In this document: positions 1 through 9,243 of the stretch, in pieces
How positions within the stretch are numbered: position 1 is the stretch's first letter
How the letters are laid out: each line of letters starts with the position of its first letter
Assembly (NCBI GenBank): GCA_040753795.1
Contig: JBFMDX010000001.1
Location: 248,001-312,000, forward strand
DNA from: Thermodesulfobacteriota bacterium
Lineage (GTDB): Bacteria > Desulfobacterota > Desulfobacteria > Desulfobacterales > Desulfosudaceae
DNA length: 64,000 nt
Direction of reading: 5' to 3'
Made by a program: the position numbers and the translations under genes
The notes under the pieces: model-generated
The model's database searches: none
Seen by the model: the letters and a program-made list of their open reading frames with translations, nothing else
Told to the model about the DNA's origin: nothing

Positions 1-1
1 C

Positions 2-409
2 AAGCTGGACACCAACGGCAGCCGGCCGGCCATGCTGGACAAATTGCTGGACGCGGGCGTGATCGATTATATCGCCATGGACATCAAGACCCGGCCCGCC
101 AATTACACCCTGCTGGCCGGAAAGAACTTCGACTGCGACCGGATCCGTTCCAGCATCAAGATCATCAAGCATTCCGGTTTGCCCTATGAATTCAGAACCA
201 CCTGCGCCCGGCCGTTTGTGGATGAGGCCATTATGGAAAAAATTTCCGATCTCGCGGCCGGCGCGCCGCTGTATGTCCTGCAGCGGTGCCGCACAAAGCG
301 GATGCTTGCCCCGGAGTTTTTCGCGGGCAGGGAGCCGTTCGCGGACTGGGAACTGGATAGGTTCCGGGAAATTGCCGCCGGAAAAGTGGGGCGGTGTTAT
401 ATTCGGTGA
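2..409 (+). CDS. Radical-SAM activating protein, NrdG-like, C-terminal part (partial at window edge)
   Basis: The open frame runs in from the window edge (first complete codon at base 2), so the CxxxCxxC cluster motif is not visible. What remains is the last ~135 residues of a radical-SAM TIM barrel: DTNGSRP, then AMDIKT, a strand typical of activases for anaerobic ribonucleotide reductase and pyruvate formate-lyase. The C-terminal YVLQRCRTKRML segment resembles the NrdG2 type of anaerobic ribonucleoside-triphosphate reductase activating proteins. By family it would use SAM and a 4Fe-4S cluster to install a glycyl radical on a partner. The partner and upstream context lie outside the window, so substrate assignment is inference. 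Confidence 0.75.
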   Translation, partial: KLDTNGSRPAMLDKLLDAGVIDYIAMDIKTRPANYTLLAGKNFDCDRIRSSIKIIKHSGLPYEFRTTCARPFVDEAIMEKISDLAAGAPLYVLQRCRTKRMLAPEFFAGREPFADWELDRFREIAAGKVGRCYIR

Positions 410-433
410 CATATTAAACGCTGTGGTGCCTGT

Positions 434-1189
434 ATGACCTTACAACGAGGAGACCGAAAGAAAACCGCCAGGGATTATCTGATTTTCGCCCTGGATGTGC
501 CTGATGCTGACAAGGCCCGGAGGTATATCCGGATGCTTCGCGGCCGGGTCGGTCTGTTCAAGGTCGGGTTGGAACTGTTTGTCCGGGACGGCCGCCAGGT
601 CATTGACGAGATAAGGACCAGTGGCGATGCCGATATCTTTCTGGATTTGAAACTCCATGACATCCCGGCCACGGTCTTCCGGGCCATGAAAAACATCGCC
701 GACATGGGGGTGAGGCTGACCACGGTGCATTGCGCCGGTCAGAAGGACATGCTCCGGGCGGCGTTGGACGGCGCCGACGGCCGGGTGGGAGTGTTGGGAG
801 TGACCGTGCTGACCAGCGTCACTGCCGAAGACGTCCTGGAGGCGGGCTTCGCCGACATTTACGCGCGGGATGTTTCGCTGCTGGTAGCAAAACGGGCCGC
901 CATGGCGGCCGAATGCGGGCTGGACGGGGTGGTCTGTTCGCCGTTGGAGGCGGCGGCCGTTAAAGCGGCGCACGGTCAAGGATTTATGGCCGTAACGCCG
1001 GGCGTCCGTCCCTCCTTCGGAGCGGTGGCCGGTGATGACCAGCGCCGGGTCATGACGCCGGCCGAAGCCGTCAGAAACGGGGCGGATTATATCGTTATCG
1101 GCCGACCCATCCGCGACGCCGCTGATCCCGGCCAGGCGGCCGACGCGGTCTGCAGGGAAATCGAAGCGCTCCTCACGGCCGGCAAGTGA
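434..1189 (+). CDS. pyrF: Orotidine 5'-phosphate decarboxylase
   Basis: Decarboxylates OMP to UMP, the last step of de novo pyrimidine synthesis, in the cytosol. The 251-residue length fits the bacterial family (about 230-250). Visible hallmarks are FALDVPDADKA at the N-terminus, the catalytic DLKLHDIPATV block (Lys and Asp of the active-site DxKxxD array), the VTPGVRP phosphate-binding loop and GADYIVIGRPI near the C-terminus. It begins 24 bp after the radical-SAM gene and is probably cotranscribed with it. No strong terminator is seen after its stop. The start ATG gives a short N-terminal extension (TLQRGDRKKT) before the conserved core. Confidence 0.95.
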   Translation: MTLQRGDRKKTARDYLIFALDVPDADKARRYIRMLRGRVGLFKVGLELFVRDGRQVIDEIRTSGDADIFLDLKLHDIPATVFRAMKNIADMGVRLTTVHCAGQKDMLRAALDGADGRVGVLGVTVLTSVTAEDVLEAGFADIYARDVSLLVAKRAAMAAECGLDGVVCSPLEAAAVKAAHGQGFMAVTPGVRPSFGAVAGDDQRRVMTPAEAVRNGADYIVIGRPIRDAADPGQAADAVCREIEALLTAGK

Positions 1190-1258
1190 AGGCCGTCCAT
1201 GTTCCCCGGGCCGGATGGTCCGCCGTCGTGATGAAAACAAGGGTTTTCAAAACATGGA

Positions 1259-1288
1259 TTGACAGAAGGCGCATTCATAAGATACAAA
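1259..1288 (+). promoter_or_regulatory. Candidate sigma-70 promoter for the exoprotein gene
   Basis: A perfect -35 TTGACA (1259-1264) is followed after 18 bp by TACAAA (1283-1288), in an AT-rich stretch between pyrF and the exoprotein start at 1349. Hexamer quality is good for -35 and moderate for -10; read by eye only. Confidence 0.4.
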
Positions 1289-1348
1289 ATAATGAATAAT
1301 TTATTTTTTCATTAATCCCCGGCGATATCCTTTCGGGGCGGAGTAGAA

Positions 1349-4300
1349 GTGAAGATGTCTCTGTTTTTCCGGACCGGCCGTTCGCTGGTGACAGAAATAT
1401 CACGGGCCGCTCTCTTTTCCACCCCCGGCACCTTTACCGTATTGAATTTCATCCTGGTTACTTTTTTCCTGCTCGTATGCCTGCCGCCGTTTGTTCTGGC
1501 CAACCCTGAAAACGGCCGGACCGTGGCCGGCCGGGCGTCCATCCACCAGCAGCCGGGCCTGACCACGGTCAATCAGATTTCCGACCGGGCGGTCATCAAC
1601 TGGCAGCGCTTTTCCATTGATTCCGGAGAAGTGACCCGCTTTAATCAGCCCTCGCCGCGTTCGGCCGTCCTGAACCGGGTAACCGGCGCGCTTTCGTCCG
1701 ACATCAACGGAAACCTCCAGGCCAACGGCCGGGTGTTTCTGATCAATCCCAACGGCGTGGTTGTCGGGCCGGAAGGCCGCATTCAGACCGGCGGGTTTAC
1801 CGCCTCCACCCTGGACCTGCCGGACGCGTCCTTTATGCAGGGGGGTGACCTGCTTTTTTCCGGCGGCTCCGCCGGGGGGGTAGTCAACCTGGGCAGCATC
1901 GCGGCCGAAAACGGGGACATCCTGCTGATTGGCCGCCAGGTGAAAAACGAGGGGATCCTCACCGCTCCTAACGGGACGGTAGGCCTGGCGGCGGGCGGTG
2001 AAGTGCTGCTGATGAACTCCGGAGACCAGCGGCTGGTTGTCCGGACCGGCCTGCCTGAAGCCGGTGGCCCGGCCGCCGGCATTGACAACTCCGGCCTGAT
2101 CGAGGCGGCCCGGGCTGAGCTCCAGGCGGTGGGCGGCAATGTCTATGCCCTGGCGGTCAATAACTCCGGTGTTGTCCGGGCCACCGGCATTGCCAGCCAG
2201 GACGGCCGCGTTCTGCTCAAGGCCGAAGGCGGCGCCATCGTTCATTCGGGCACTATCACGGCGGCTGACGAGAACGGCAACGGGGGAACCATCCGGCTCC
2301 ATGCCGAAGGTGATGTCGCCTCCGCGATTACGGTCAGCGGCGCGCTGGACGTCTCGGCGCCGGCGCCGGGAGCGAAAGGCGGCACGGTGACCCTGACGGC
2401 CGATGAAATTTCCCTGGCCGACGGAACCCTGATCGATGCCTCCGGAGATGCCGGCGGTGGCGCGGTGCAAGTCGGCGGCGGGTATCAGGGTAAGGATTCG
2501 CAGATTGACAATGCCCGGCAGGTATCAGTGGCGCCGGAAGTTGACATAAGGGCCGATGCTGTTTCCAGCGGCGATGGCGGTCAGGTGGTGGTCTGGTCCG
2601 ACGAGGTCACCGAATTTTACGGCCGTATTTCCGCCACCGGCGGGGAATTTTCCGGCAACGCCGGCTCCGCCGAGGTGTCGGGCAAGTCTCTTGTTTATGA
2701 GGGATCGGCCGACCTGCGGGCGCCCCGGGGAGATTGGGGGACCCTGCTGCTCGACCCCACCGACGCCAATATCGGCGCCAGCTATGTCCATACCCCGGGC
2801 GGAACCCCCACTGCTCTATGGAACCCCGCCGACATTTCCACCAGCCTGGCAACAGCCAATGTCACCATTGCCGCCGACAACACGGTCATCTTTGAAGGCG
2901 GTGAAATCGCCTGGAACGCCGCCACCCGACTGACGCTGGACGCGGGCAACCATTTATGGATCGTGCGCGAGCCGCTCCAGGGCGCCAACACCCTGATTAC
3001 CGCCACCAACGCCGGCAGCGAAGTTTATCTCAAGTCAAAGGCGATCACGGCCGATGCCAGCAGCGCCGACGGAAACCTTGTTATTCAGGCCGGCAAGATC
3101 CTGGTGGAACCGGTTTTTTCAACCGGCAACTTTCAGATCCATTCCCAGATTTCGGCCAATGCCTTCCAGATGATCGGCCGGATAAACAGCTTCGGCGGCC
3201 GGGTGGCCTTTAACGTCGACAACCCGGCCAACCAGATCGGCACCATTCTGCTGGGCGACGGCAGCGGCCAGTGGCCGGCTTTCGGGGCGACACCGCAGAA
3301 TCTGCCCGCCAACATCACTTTTGTAACCGGCGGTAACGTGGCTATCGAGACACCGGCGCCGGGATGGATCATGATCGACGGCAATCTGACCGTGCGCAGC
3401 GCCGGGAACCTCACCCTCAATAATTTTATCGGGTTCCGGCCCGACGTTTATGACGAGCAGCTCGTACTGGCCGCCGGCGGGAACTTTATCAATGCCGGCA
3501 GCCCCGTAACCGTGGGCTCGGTGACCAGCCAACTGCCCTGTGTCAGCAATATCAAGATCCTCTCCACCGATCCGCGTCTGGACACCTACGGAAACGCCGT
3601 GACCTGGACCGGCATGCAGGGCCGCATTTACGACAAGGATTACGCCGACCTGGGGTCGCTGCCGGCCGGCAGCTGGTTTGTCTACAGTCTGCGGCCTGAT
3701 GTCACCATATCTCCCCTGGCTGCGTTCAAGACCTATGGGGACGTCAATCCGCCCCTGCAGTGGTCCGCCGCCGGCGTGGTCGACGGGGACAGCCTGTCCG
3801 GCAACCCGGTGCTGTCTACCGCCGTGGATCAGCAGACGCCGGCGGGCGATTACGCCGTCAACCTTACCGGCCTGGGCACCCTGAGCGGTCCCATGGGATA
3901 TCATTTCATTCTCGATACCACGCCGGCGACGTTTTCCATCGGCAAGGCCCCGGTGAACATTACCGTTCAAAACTACGAACGTTTGTACGGGGAGGCGAAC
4001 CCGGCGACCTTCCCGGCCGCATACAGCGGCCTGATGAGCTGGGACCAGGACGCTTCCGGCAACCCCAACCCCGGCGTGATCGACGGAATCACGCTTTACG
4101 CATCGACATCGCTTCCAGGTGTTCCGGACGTGGATGAACAGTCGGATGTCGGCACCTACTCCATCATCTGGAACGGCAACTGGGCCGGCATTACCTCTCA
4201 GAATTACAACGTGACGGCCATCTGGCCCGGCCAGCTGACGGTGACGCCCGCGCCCCTGACCATCACCGCCGATAACTACAGCCGCCGCATCGGCGATCCC

Positions 4301-6187
4301 AATCCGCCATTCACGGCGACCTATACCGGCTTACAATCATGGGATATGGATGCCGATGGTAATCCCACGGCCACGGCGGTCAGCGGCCTGAGCTTGCAAA
4401 CCACGGCCAATACCGGTTCGCCCCCCGGCGCGTATCCCATCACACCGGGCTTTGCCTGGGCGCCCAACTACACGGTGTCCTACGTCGACGGCATTCTCAC
4501 CATCAGGGCGCCCTATCAGCTGGTCATCACCGTCAACGACGCCAGCAGGATTTACGGCGACCCGAACCCGGTCTTTACGGCCCGATACGACGGACTGGCG
4601 GAAGGGGACACCCCGTCGGTGGTTTCCAATCTGTGGATTACCACCCCGGCCGTAGACCGTTCACCGGTGGGAACCTATCCCGTCACCGCCGGCGGGGCGA
4701 TTGCGCCCCCCTACTACTCGCTGGTCTATGTGGGTGGCCGGCTGCAGGTCATGGCCCGGCCCCTGGATCTGTTCGCCAGTGATATCACCGCCGTTTACGG
4801 CGACGCCCCGGTTTACGGTTATTCGACCGGCGGACTGCTGCCCGGCGACAGCCTGTCTGAAGAGCCGACGTATTCCGCCGAAGGGCTGACCGCCGGTGAC
4901 CACCTGATCCATGTGATCGGTGGCGCGGCTGCCAATTACGTCATCACCCGGCACGATGGAATCCTTACCGTCACGCCGGCGCCCTTGACGGTGACCGCCA
5001 ACGATGCCGCTATTTATAAAAACGAGAGCTACCCGCCTTTTACGGCCACGATAACCGGGCTGCGTTACAGCGACCGGCCTGACGTGGTCGAGGGGCTGAA
5101 CCTGGTGGCGGTAGAAAATTATAACGGGCAGACGATGCCGCCCTCCGAAGACGGCAACACCTACCAGTACATCGTTCAGGACGGGCCCCTGACCGCCGCC
5201 AACTACACCATTGATTTTGATCCGGGCACCCTGACGGTCCGGCCCGAAAGCGTGATCATTCCACTTGAAGTCGTTATTGATCTGTCGACCGTCCAGGTCA
5301 ATACCTATAATCCTAACAATCAGTTCTCCTACGCCCAGTGGTCCTGGCCCAGCCCCTTCGGTGTGCCCTGGGCGGCGGCCGAAGCCATGCGCTACGTGGC
5401 CCGTAATTTTATCCGGCGGATGGGGCTGGAGGTGGACAACATCGACCTGTGGCTGTGCGACAAGGCCAATTGCGGGCTCATTGCCAACGCTCTGCTGGAG
5501 TTTCTGAAAATGCCGCTCCAGCCGGGCACCGAGCTGTACAACCAGCAACAGATCATCAAGACCACCCTGGAAAATCAGATTCGCGACATGAAGGTGAAGA
5601 TTGCCGAGCAGGCGGTAGCGGAATTCAACGCCTGGCGCTACGCGCAGGGGCGCAAGCAGGGAAGAATGATGTCACTCTTGGGCGATGTCTCCATGCCGGA
5701 CGAGGATTTTGTCACCAATGCCACGGCGGCTTATGTTACCGGCGCCATCAGCATTGCCACCCTGACAACCTTCGGGTTCACCGCCACCGCTATGACAAGT
5801 ATGGGAGTGATCATGCCAGCCTTCTTCAGTGCCTGGACGGCCGGGGCCCTGGCCGGGCATACCGCCACTTCCGCCAGCGTCATTGCTTCCAGCATATCGG
5901 CGGCCGGTGCCGCCATGCCCATTATCGGCGGGGCTCTATTTGCCGTGACGGTCGGCGTATCCCGGGGTATTCAAGTGGCCGAGCGGGCCCAGCTTGAGGA
6001 TTATTACGAACATCTCGTCGAAAACGCCCAAAATTTTGATATTGACACGTTGCTTTACGGTGATACCAATGCCCAGTCCCAGCTTTACGGCATGATGCTG
6101 ATACTGGGAATGAGCAACCAGGGATTTAATTTCACTCCGCCGCCGTCATTCAACGTGATGCTGCCACAGGGGGAAAGAAACGGGTGA
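1349..6187 (+). CDS. Two-partner secretion exoprotein (TpsA) with FHA N-terminal domain, MBG repeats and hydrophobic C-terminal domain
   Basis: A 1612-residue secreted protein. Residues 1-51 form a long signal peptide (hydrophobic core FILVTFFLLVCL, likely cleavage after VLA). Residues ~52-300 are the filamentous-haemagglutinin TPS secretion domain, with the NPNGVVVG motif near residue 132. Residues ~300-780 are a probable beta-helix. About six MBG-type repeats follow (residues ~785-1300), several with a YGDxNPxF core. Residues ~1300-1612 are different: a charged helical stretch, then Gly/Ala/Ser-rich hydrophobic segments (about 1459-1545) that look membrane-seeking. The GTG start at 1349 has GGAG 5 bp upstream; ATG 1355 is the alternative. 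The next gene overlaps by 4 bp and encodes the transporter. The passenger role (adhesin or toxin-like) is not determinable from the sequence. Confidence 0.85.
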   Translation: MKMSLFFRTGRSLVTEISRAALFSTPGTFTVLNFILVTFFLLVCLPPFVLANPENGRTVAGRASIHQQPGLTTVNQISDRAVINWQRFSIDSGEVTRFNQPSPRSAVLNRVTGALSSDINGNLQANGRVFLINPNGVVVGPEGRIQTGGFTASTLDLPDASFMQGGDLLFSGGSAGGVVNLGSIAAENGDILLIGRQVKNEGILTAPNGTVGLAAGGEVLLMNSGDQRLVVRTGLPEAGGPAAGIDNSGLIEAARAELQAVGGNVYALAVNNSGVVRATGIASQDGRVLLKAEGGAIVHSGTITAADENGNGGTIRLHAEGDVASAITVSGALDVSAPAPGAKGGTVTLTADEISLADGTLIDASGDAGGGAVQVGGGYQGKDSQIDNARQVSVAPEVDIRADAVSSGDGGQVVVWSDEVTEFYGRISATGGEFSGNAGSAEVSGKSLVYEGSADLRAPRGDWGTLLLDPTDANIGASYVHTPGGTPTALWNPADISTSLATANVTIAADNTVIFEGGEIAWNAATRLTLDAGNHLWIVREPLQGANTLITATNAGSEVYLKSKAITADASSADGNLVIQAGKILVEPVFSTGNFQIHSQISANAFQMIGRINSFGGRVAFNVDNPANQIGTILLGDGSGQWPAFGATPQNLPANITFVTGGNVAIETPAPGWIMIDGNLTVRSAGNLTLNNFIGFRPDVYDEQLVLAAGGNFINAGSPVTVGSVTSQLPCVSNIKILSTDPRLDTYGNAVTWTGMQGRIYDKDYADLGSLPAGSWFVYSLRPDVTISPLAAFKTYGDVNPPLQWSAAGVVDGDSLSGNPVLSTAVDQQTPAGDYAVNLTGLGTLSGPMGYHFILDTTPATFSIGKAPVNITVQNYERLYGEANPATFPAAYSGLMSWDQDASGNPNPGVIDGITLYASTSLPGVPDVDEQSDVGTYSIIWNGNWAGITSQNYNVTAIWPGQLTVTPAPLTITADNYSRRIGDPNPPFTATYTGLQSWDMDADGNPTATAVSGLSLQTTANTGSPPGAYPITPGFAWAPNYTVSYVDGILTIRAPYQLVITVNDASRIYGDPNPVFTARYDGLAEGDTPSVVSNLWITTPAVDRSPVGTYPVTAGGAIAPPYYSLVYVGGRLQVMARPLDLFASDITAVYGDAPVYGYSTGGLLPGDSLSEEPTYSAEGLTAGDHLIHVIGGAAANYVITRHDGILTVTPAPLTVTANDAAIYKNESYPPFTATITGLRYSDRPDVVEGLNLVAVENYNGQTMPPSEDGNTYQYIVQDGPLTAANYTIDFDPGTLTVRPESVIIPLEVVIDLSTVQVNTYNPNNQFSYAQWSWPSPFGVPWAAAEAMRYVARNFIRRMGLEVDNIDLWLCDKANCGLIANALLEFLKMPLQPGTELYNQQQIIKTTLENQIRDMKVKIAEQAVAEFNAWRYAQGRKQGRMMSLLGDVSMPDEDFVTNATAAYVTGAISIATLTTFGFTATAMTSMGVIMPAFFSAWTAGALAGHTATSASVIASSISAAGAAMPIIGGALFAVTVGVSRGIQVAERAQLEDYYEHLVENAQNFDIDTLLYGDTNAQSQLYGMMLILGMSNQGFNFTPPPSFNVMLPQGERNG

Positions 6188-7962
6188 ACAGGTTGTCAAA
6201 CGGTAATCTCAGGATGCGGTTCCTTATGGGAGCCGCTTTTCTTCTGGCGCTGCTCTGCGGCGCTTTTTTTGTTCCGGTTTTGTCGGCCCAGGATCTGCGG
6301 GACTTGAAACCCGAACCCGTGGCGCCGCAGGTGGCCCCGCCCGAAGGGGAGATCATTCCCCCGGCCCCGGCACAGGTCTCCCCTGCCCCGGCTGATGAAA
6401 CCGTCATGGTGGAAGCGCTGCTGGGCCTCGTTTTTGTGACCGCCGCCGATCAGGTCCAGCCCAGTCCCGCCATCCCCGAAGGCGGACTGGACGCCGGCCG
6501 GGTTCCCCTTCTGGCCGATCCGGAGGCCCGGGCCATGCTGCAGGAGCGGTATCTGGGAAAACCGGTTTCCATGGCCGCGCTCCAGCGTCTGGTGATGGAC
6601 CTTTATCTGCACTACTCCCGGACCGACACCCCCTTTGTGAGCATCACCCTGCCCGAACAGGATATCACCTCCGGCGTTGTCCAGGTGATGGTCAGGGAAA
6701 GCCGGGCCGGCGCCATCCGCATCGATGGGGCCCGGTACTTTTCCGAAGACCTCTACCGGTCGTCCATGCGCCTCAAGCCAGGCGATCCCGTCCGTAAGTC
6801 GGTGCTGAACGGGGACGCGGACTGGATCAACCGCAACCCCTTTAGAGCCGGCAATTTCTTCATGGCGCCGGGCGGTGAACCCGGCACTACGGACTTTGAA
6901 TTCCGGGTCAACGAGCGGCTGCCGTTGAGGGTATATGCCGGCTACAACAACGCCGGCACGGACACCACCGGTAAAAACCGGGCGGAGACCGGACTCAACT
7001 GGGGCAATGCCTTCGGCCTGGGCCACCAGCTGAACTATCAGTTCACCACCAATACCGAGTTCGAGGATTATGCCGCCCACAGCGGCTCCTATCTCGTTCC
7101 CCTGCCCTGGCGGGATGCCTTGACGCTGTCGGGGGTGTACTCGACGATTCACAGCCGTATGCCCGAGCCTTTCAATCAGGACGGCAAATCGTCCGAACTG
7201 AACCTGCAGTATGATCACGATCTGCAGGCCTGCGGGGCCTATACGCAGGGCCTGTCGCTGCTGTTCGATTACAAGAACAGCGACAACAACATGGAGTTCA
7301 GCGACGAGCCGGTTACGGACAACACGACCTACATTATGCAGGCAAGCCTGGTCTACAGCGGCAATCTGCCCGATTCCCTTGGCGCGACCGGTTTCACGGG
7401 ACGGCTCACCTACAGCCCTGGCGATCTGGGGCATTACAACAAGGACGAGTATTTCGACATCACCCGGGCGGGGGCCGAGGCGGACTACACCTATGCCAAC
7501 CTTCGCCTGACCCGTTCCCTGACGCTGCCGGCGGCGTTTTCCCTGGATTTGTCGGCCACGGGGCAGCTGTCCAACCGCAATCTCCTGGGAAGTGAACAGG
7601 TTCAGTTCAGCGGGCAGTTCGGGGTGCGGGGCTATGATGACGATGCGGTCTATGCCGATACCGGTTATCTGCTGCGGGCGGAACTGCTGCTGCCGCTGAT
7701 ATTCCCGGCCCGGATGCTGGCGGACCGGGAATGGAAGGATCCCTTTCAGCCCTTCCTTTTCTGTGATTACGGCATGGGGGAGAACGTGGATCCGCTGCCG
7801 GATGAGGACCCCACCACCATTGTCCGGAGCGCCGGGGCCGGGTGCCGGTATCATATCGACCGGTATCTCAGCGTGGACTTCAGCTACGGCTGGCAGTTGA
7901 AATCCCTGGAGGGCGAAGACCGGGGTTCAAAAGGGCATATCCGGGTTTTGCTTAGTTCTTGA
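6184..7962 (+). CDS. ShlB/FhaC-type outer-membrane secretion/activation protein (TpsB)
   Basis: This is the partner transporter that recognises the TPS domain and passes the upstream exoprotein across the outer membrane. It has 592 residues: a signal peptide (LLALLCGAFFVPVLSA), a Pro-rich linker, a POTRA-type periplasmic region (about residues 100-240, with FVSITLPEQDITSGVVQVMV) and a C-terminal ~350-residue Omp85 beta-barrel ending in an alternating strand and terminal Ser. Length and architecture fit FhaC/ShlB/HecB. The GTG start overlaps the exoprotein TGA (GTGA), so the pair is translationally coupled. It converges on the minus-strand PP-loop gene 25 bp away; no clear terminator is seen between them. 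Confidence 0.92.
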   Translation: MNRLSNGNLRMRFLMGAAFLLALLCGAFFVPVLSAQDLRDLKPEPVAPQVAPPEGEIIPPAPAQVSPAPADETVMVEALLGLVFVTAADQVQPSPAIPEGGLDAGRVPLLADPEARAMLQERYLGKPVSMAALQRLVMDLYLHYSRTDTPFVSITLPEQDITSGVVQVMVRESRAGAIRIDGARYFSEDLYRSSMRLKPGDPVRKSVLNGDADWINRNPFRAGNFFMAPGGEPGTTDFEFRVNERLPLRVYAGYNNAGTDTTGKNRAETGLNWGNAFGLGHQLNYQFTTNTEFEDYAAHSGSYLVPLPWRDALTLSGVYSTIHSRMPEPFNQDGKSSELNLQYDHDLQACGAYTQGLSLLFDYKNSDNNMEFSDEPVTDNTTYIMQASLVYSGNLPDSLGATGFTGRLTYSPGDLGHYNKDEYFDITRAGAEADYTYANLRLTRSLTLPAAFSLDLSATGQLSNRNLLGSEQVQFSGQFGVRGYDDDAVYADTGYLLRAELLLPLIFPARMLADREWKDPFQPFLFCDYGMGENVDPLPDEDPTTIVRSAGAGCRYHIDRYLSVDFSYGWQLKSLEGEDRGSKGHIRVLLSS

Positions 7963-7987
7963 TCAGGGGCGATAAGACTTCCATTAA

Positions 7988-8980
7988 TCAGAGCAGCAGA
8001 TGCCGCACTCTGTCCGGCGCTATCCCCAGGATGGGAAGGGCCCGCGTTTCCCGGCCGGCGGCGACCATAATCTGAACGGGCTGTTCCACTACCTTGCCGT
8101 ATCCGGCGCATATCCCCGCCGCCAGCATCAGCATCGCTTCATCCGGTGTCCCTGCCAGCAGGCAGGTCGGTCCCGGCAAATCTTTGATTTTCAGGGTGGT
8201 GAACGTCCCGGCCGACGCGATTTCCGAGAGACGCTGATTGTCGGCCTTGTTTTTGCCCACGATTAATTTGGCTTCCGGACTGAGGCGGAAATGCCGGCCG
8301 AAGGCGAGTGCCGCCAGGTCGCTGTCGGAAAAGGCGGGCTGGTGGTCAAACAGGTCTCTCAACCGCTTGGAATAGTTTTCGTCGGTCAGCAGACAGCCGC
8401 CGGCGGGTGAGGGATAATCGCTGACGCCGTAACGCGCGGCCATCTCCATCTGCGGCTTGCGGGAACGGCCGGTGATGCCGTGCAGGCGGTTTCTGTCCAC
8501 CAGTCCTTCCTTTTCCGGTATGGTTTCCGGCAGCACTCTGGCGCTCAAGGGACGCAACAGATAGCCGTCCACACCCGACCGTTTTTCTACATAACGCAGC
8601 GCGTGTCCGACCTGGGACATGGGCCGCTGCCCCGCCACTTCGCCGCTGAAAATAAAATCAAAACCGTTTTCCCGCATGATTTGCCCGGCGATATTGGCCA
8701 TCAGGGCGTGACAATCCATGCAGGGATTCATGTTCTGGCCGTATCCGCAGGGCGGGTTTTTCAACATGCCCAGGTATTCCGACGTAATGTTTTTCACGGT
8801 GAGGGGAATGCCGGTGGCCAGGGCCGCCTTCCTGGCGTTATCGGCCGTAAAGAACGGTGTTTCAAAGCTGATCCATTCCACCGCGATGCCCTGGTCGCGC
8901 AGGACCAGCGCGGACAGAATGCTGTCCAGTCCCCCGGAGGAAAGTCCCAGCGCCCTGATTTTTTTATGTGTGTCCGTCAT
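7988..8980 (-). CDS. PP-loop (ThiI/MnmA-like) tRNA-thiolation-type protein with NFACT-R-like C-terminal domain
   Basis: 330 residues. The N-terminus carries an ATP pyrophosphatase P-loop, LSSGGLDSILSALVL, placing it with ThiI/MnmA-like enzymes that adenylate a tRNA uridine before sulfur transfer. A CGYGQNMNPCMDCH segment (about residues 79-92) supplies Cys residues possibly used for sulfur relay or metal binding. After a GGCLLTDENYSKRL linker, the C-terminal third (with AFGRHFRLSPEAKLIVGKNKADN) resembles the NFACT-R_2 RNA-binding module. Such fusions are often annotated as tRNA methyl-aminomethyl-2-thiouridylate-type proteins in deltaproteobacteria; the exact nucleoside target is not known from sequence. 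It is divergent from mraZ, separated by a 263 bp AT-rich gap. Confidence 0.75.
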   Translation of the reverse strand: MTDTHKKIRALGLSSGGLDSILSALVLRDQGIAVEWISFETPFFTADNARKAALATGIPLTVKNITSEYLGMLKNPPCGYGQNMNPCMDCHALMANIAGQIMRENGFDFIFSGEVAGQRPMSQVGHALRYVEKRSGVDGYLLRPLSARVLPETIPEKEGLVDRNRLHGITGRSRKPQMEMAARYGVSDYPSPAGGCLLTDENYSKRLRDLFDHQPAFSDSDLAALAFGRHFRLSPEAKLIVGKNKADNQRLSEIASAGTFTTLKIKDLPGPTCLLAGTPDEAMLMLAAGICAGYGKVVEQPVQIMVAAGRETRALPILGIAPDRVRHLLL

Positions 8981-9177
8981 GACGGGCCATGCTGTCCATA
9001 AAAAATAGAAAAAAAATTAAAAACAATATTCGTTTTTCGGTCTGTTTTGGCAATAAAAAAATATGTGTTAAAGGGATCTTCTTCTTTCCCTCGACCCTTT
9101 TTCATTTCTGCGGCCCTTTCATGACATGCCATTATGCCCATAATTTATTAGAAAAATTATTGTTTTTCCCATTTTTT

Positions 9178-9207
9178 TTGCTTGACAAGAATATTTTTTG
9201 CTATAAA
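9178..9207 (+). promoter_or_regulatory. Candidate promoter of the dcw cluster (Pmra)
   Basis: Upstream of mraZ, TTGCTT (9178-9183) and TATAAA (9202-9207) are spaced by 18 bp. An overlapping perfect TTGACA (9182-9187) lies only 14 bp from the same -10. The surrounding 9000-9200 is strongly AT-rich with A/T tracts, as expected for a strong promoter with UP-like elements. Confidence 0.5.
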
Positions 9208-9239
9208 GTGGATGCAAAGGGGATGCTAGGTGAAGGAAT
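9208..9239 (+). promoter_or_regulatory. Possible MraZ operator: G-rich direct repeats
   Basis: Directly downstream of the -10, GTGGATGC (9208) and GGGGATGC (9219) repeat with an 11 bp period, followed by a degenerate third unit GTGAAGGA (9230). MraZ autorepressors of other bacteria bind tandem G-rich pentamers about one helical turn apart just before mraZ, so position and spacing fit. The sequence match is loose and the third unit overlaps the Shine-Dalgarno. Confidence 0.3.
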
Positions 9240-9243
9240 AGGA

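Noticed and set aside
6196-7854. 552-codon minus-strand open frame opposite the TpsB transporter
   Set aside because: Antisense shadow of a gene with clear POTRA and barrel pattern, no domain in the translation.
8989-9243. N-terminal extension of mraZ by 85 codons
   Set aside because: Covers the promoter and AT-rich leader; the family length and Shine-Dalgarno favour 9244.
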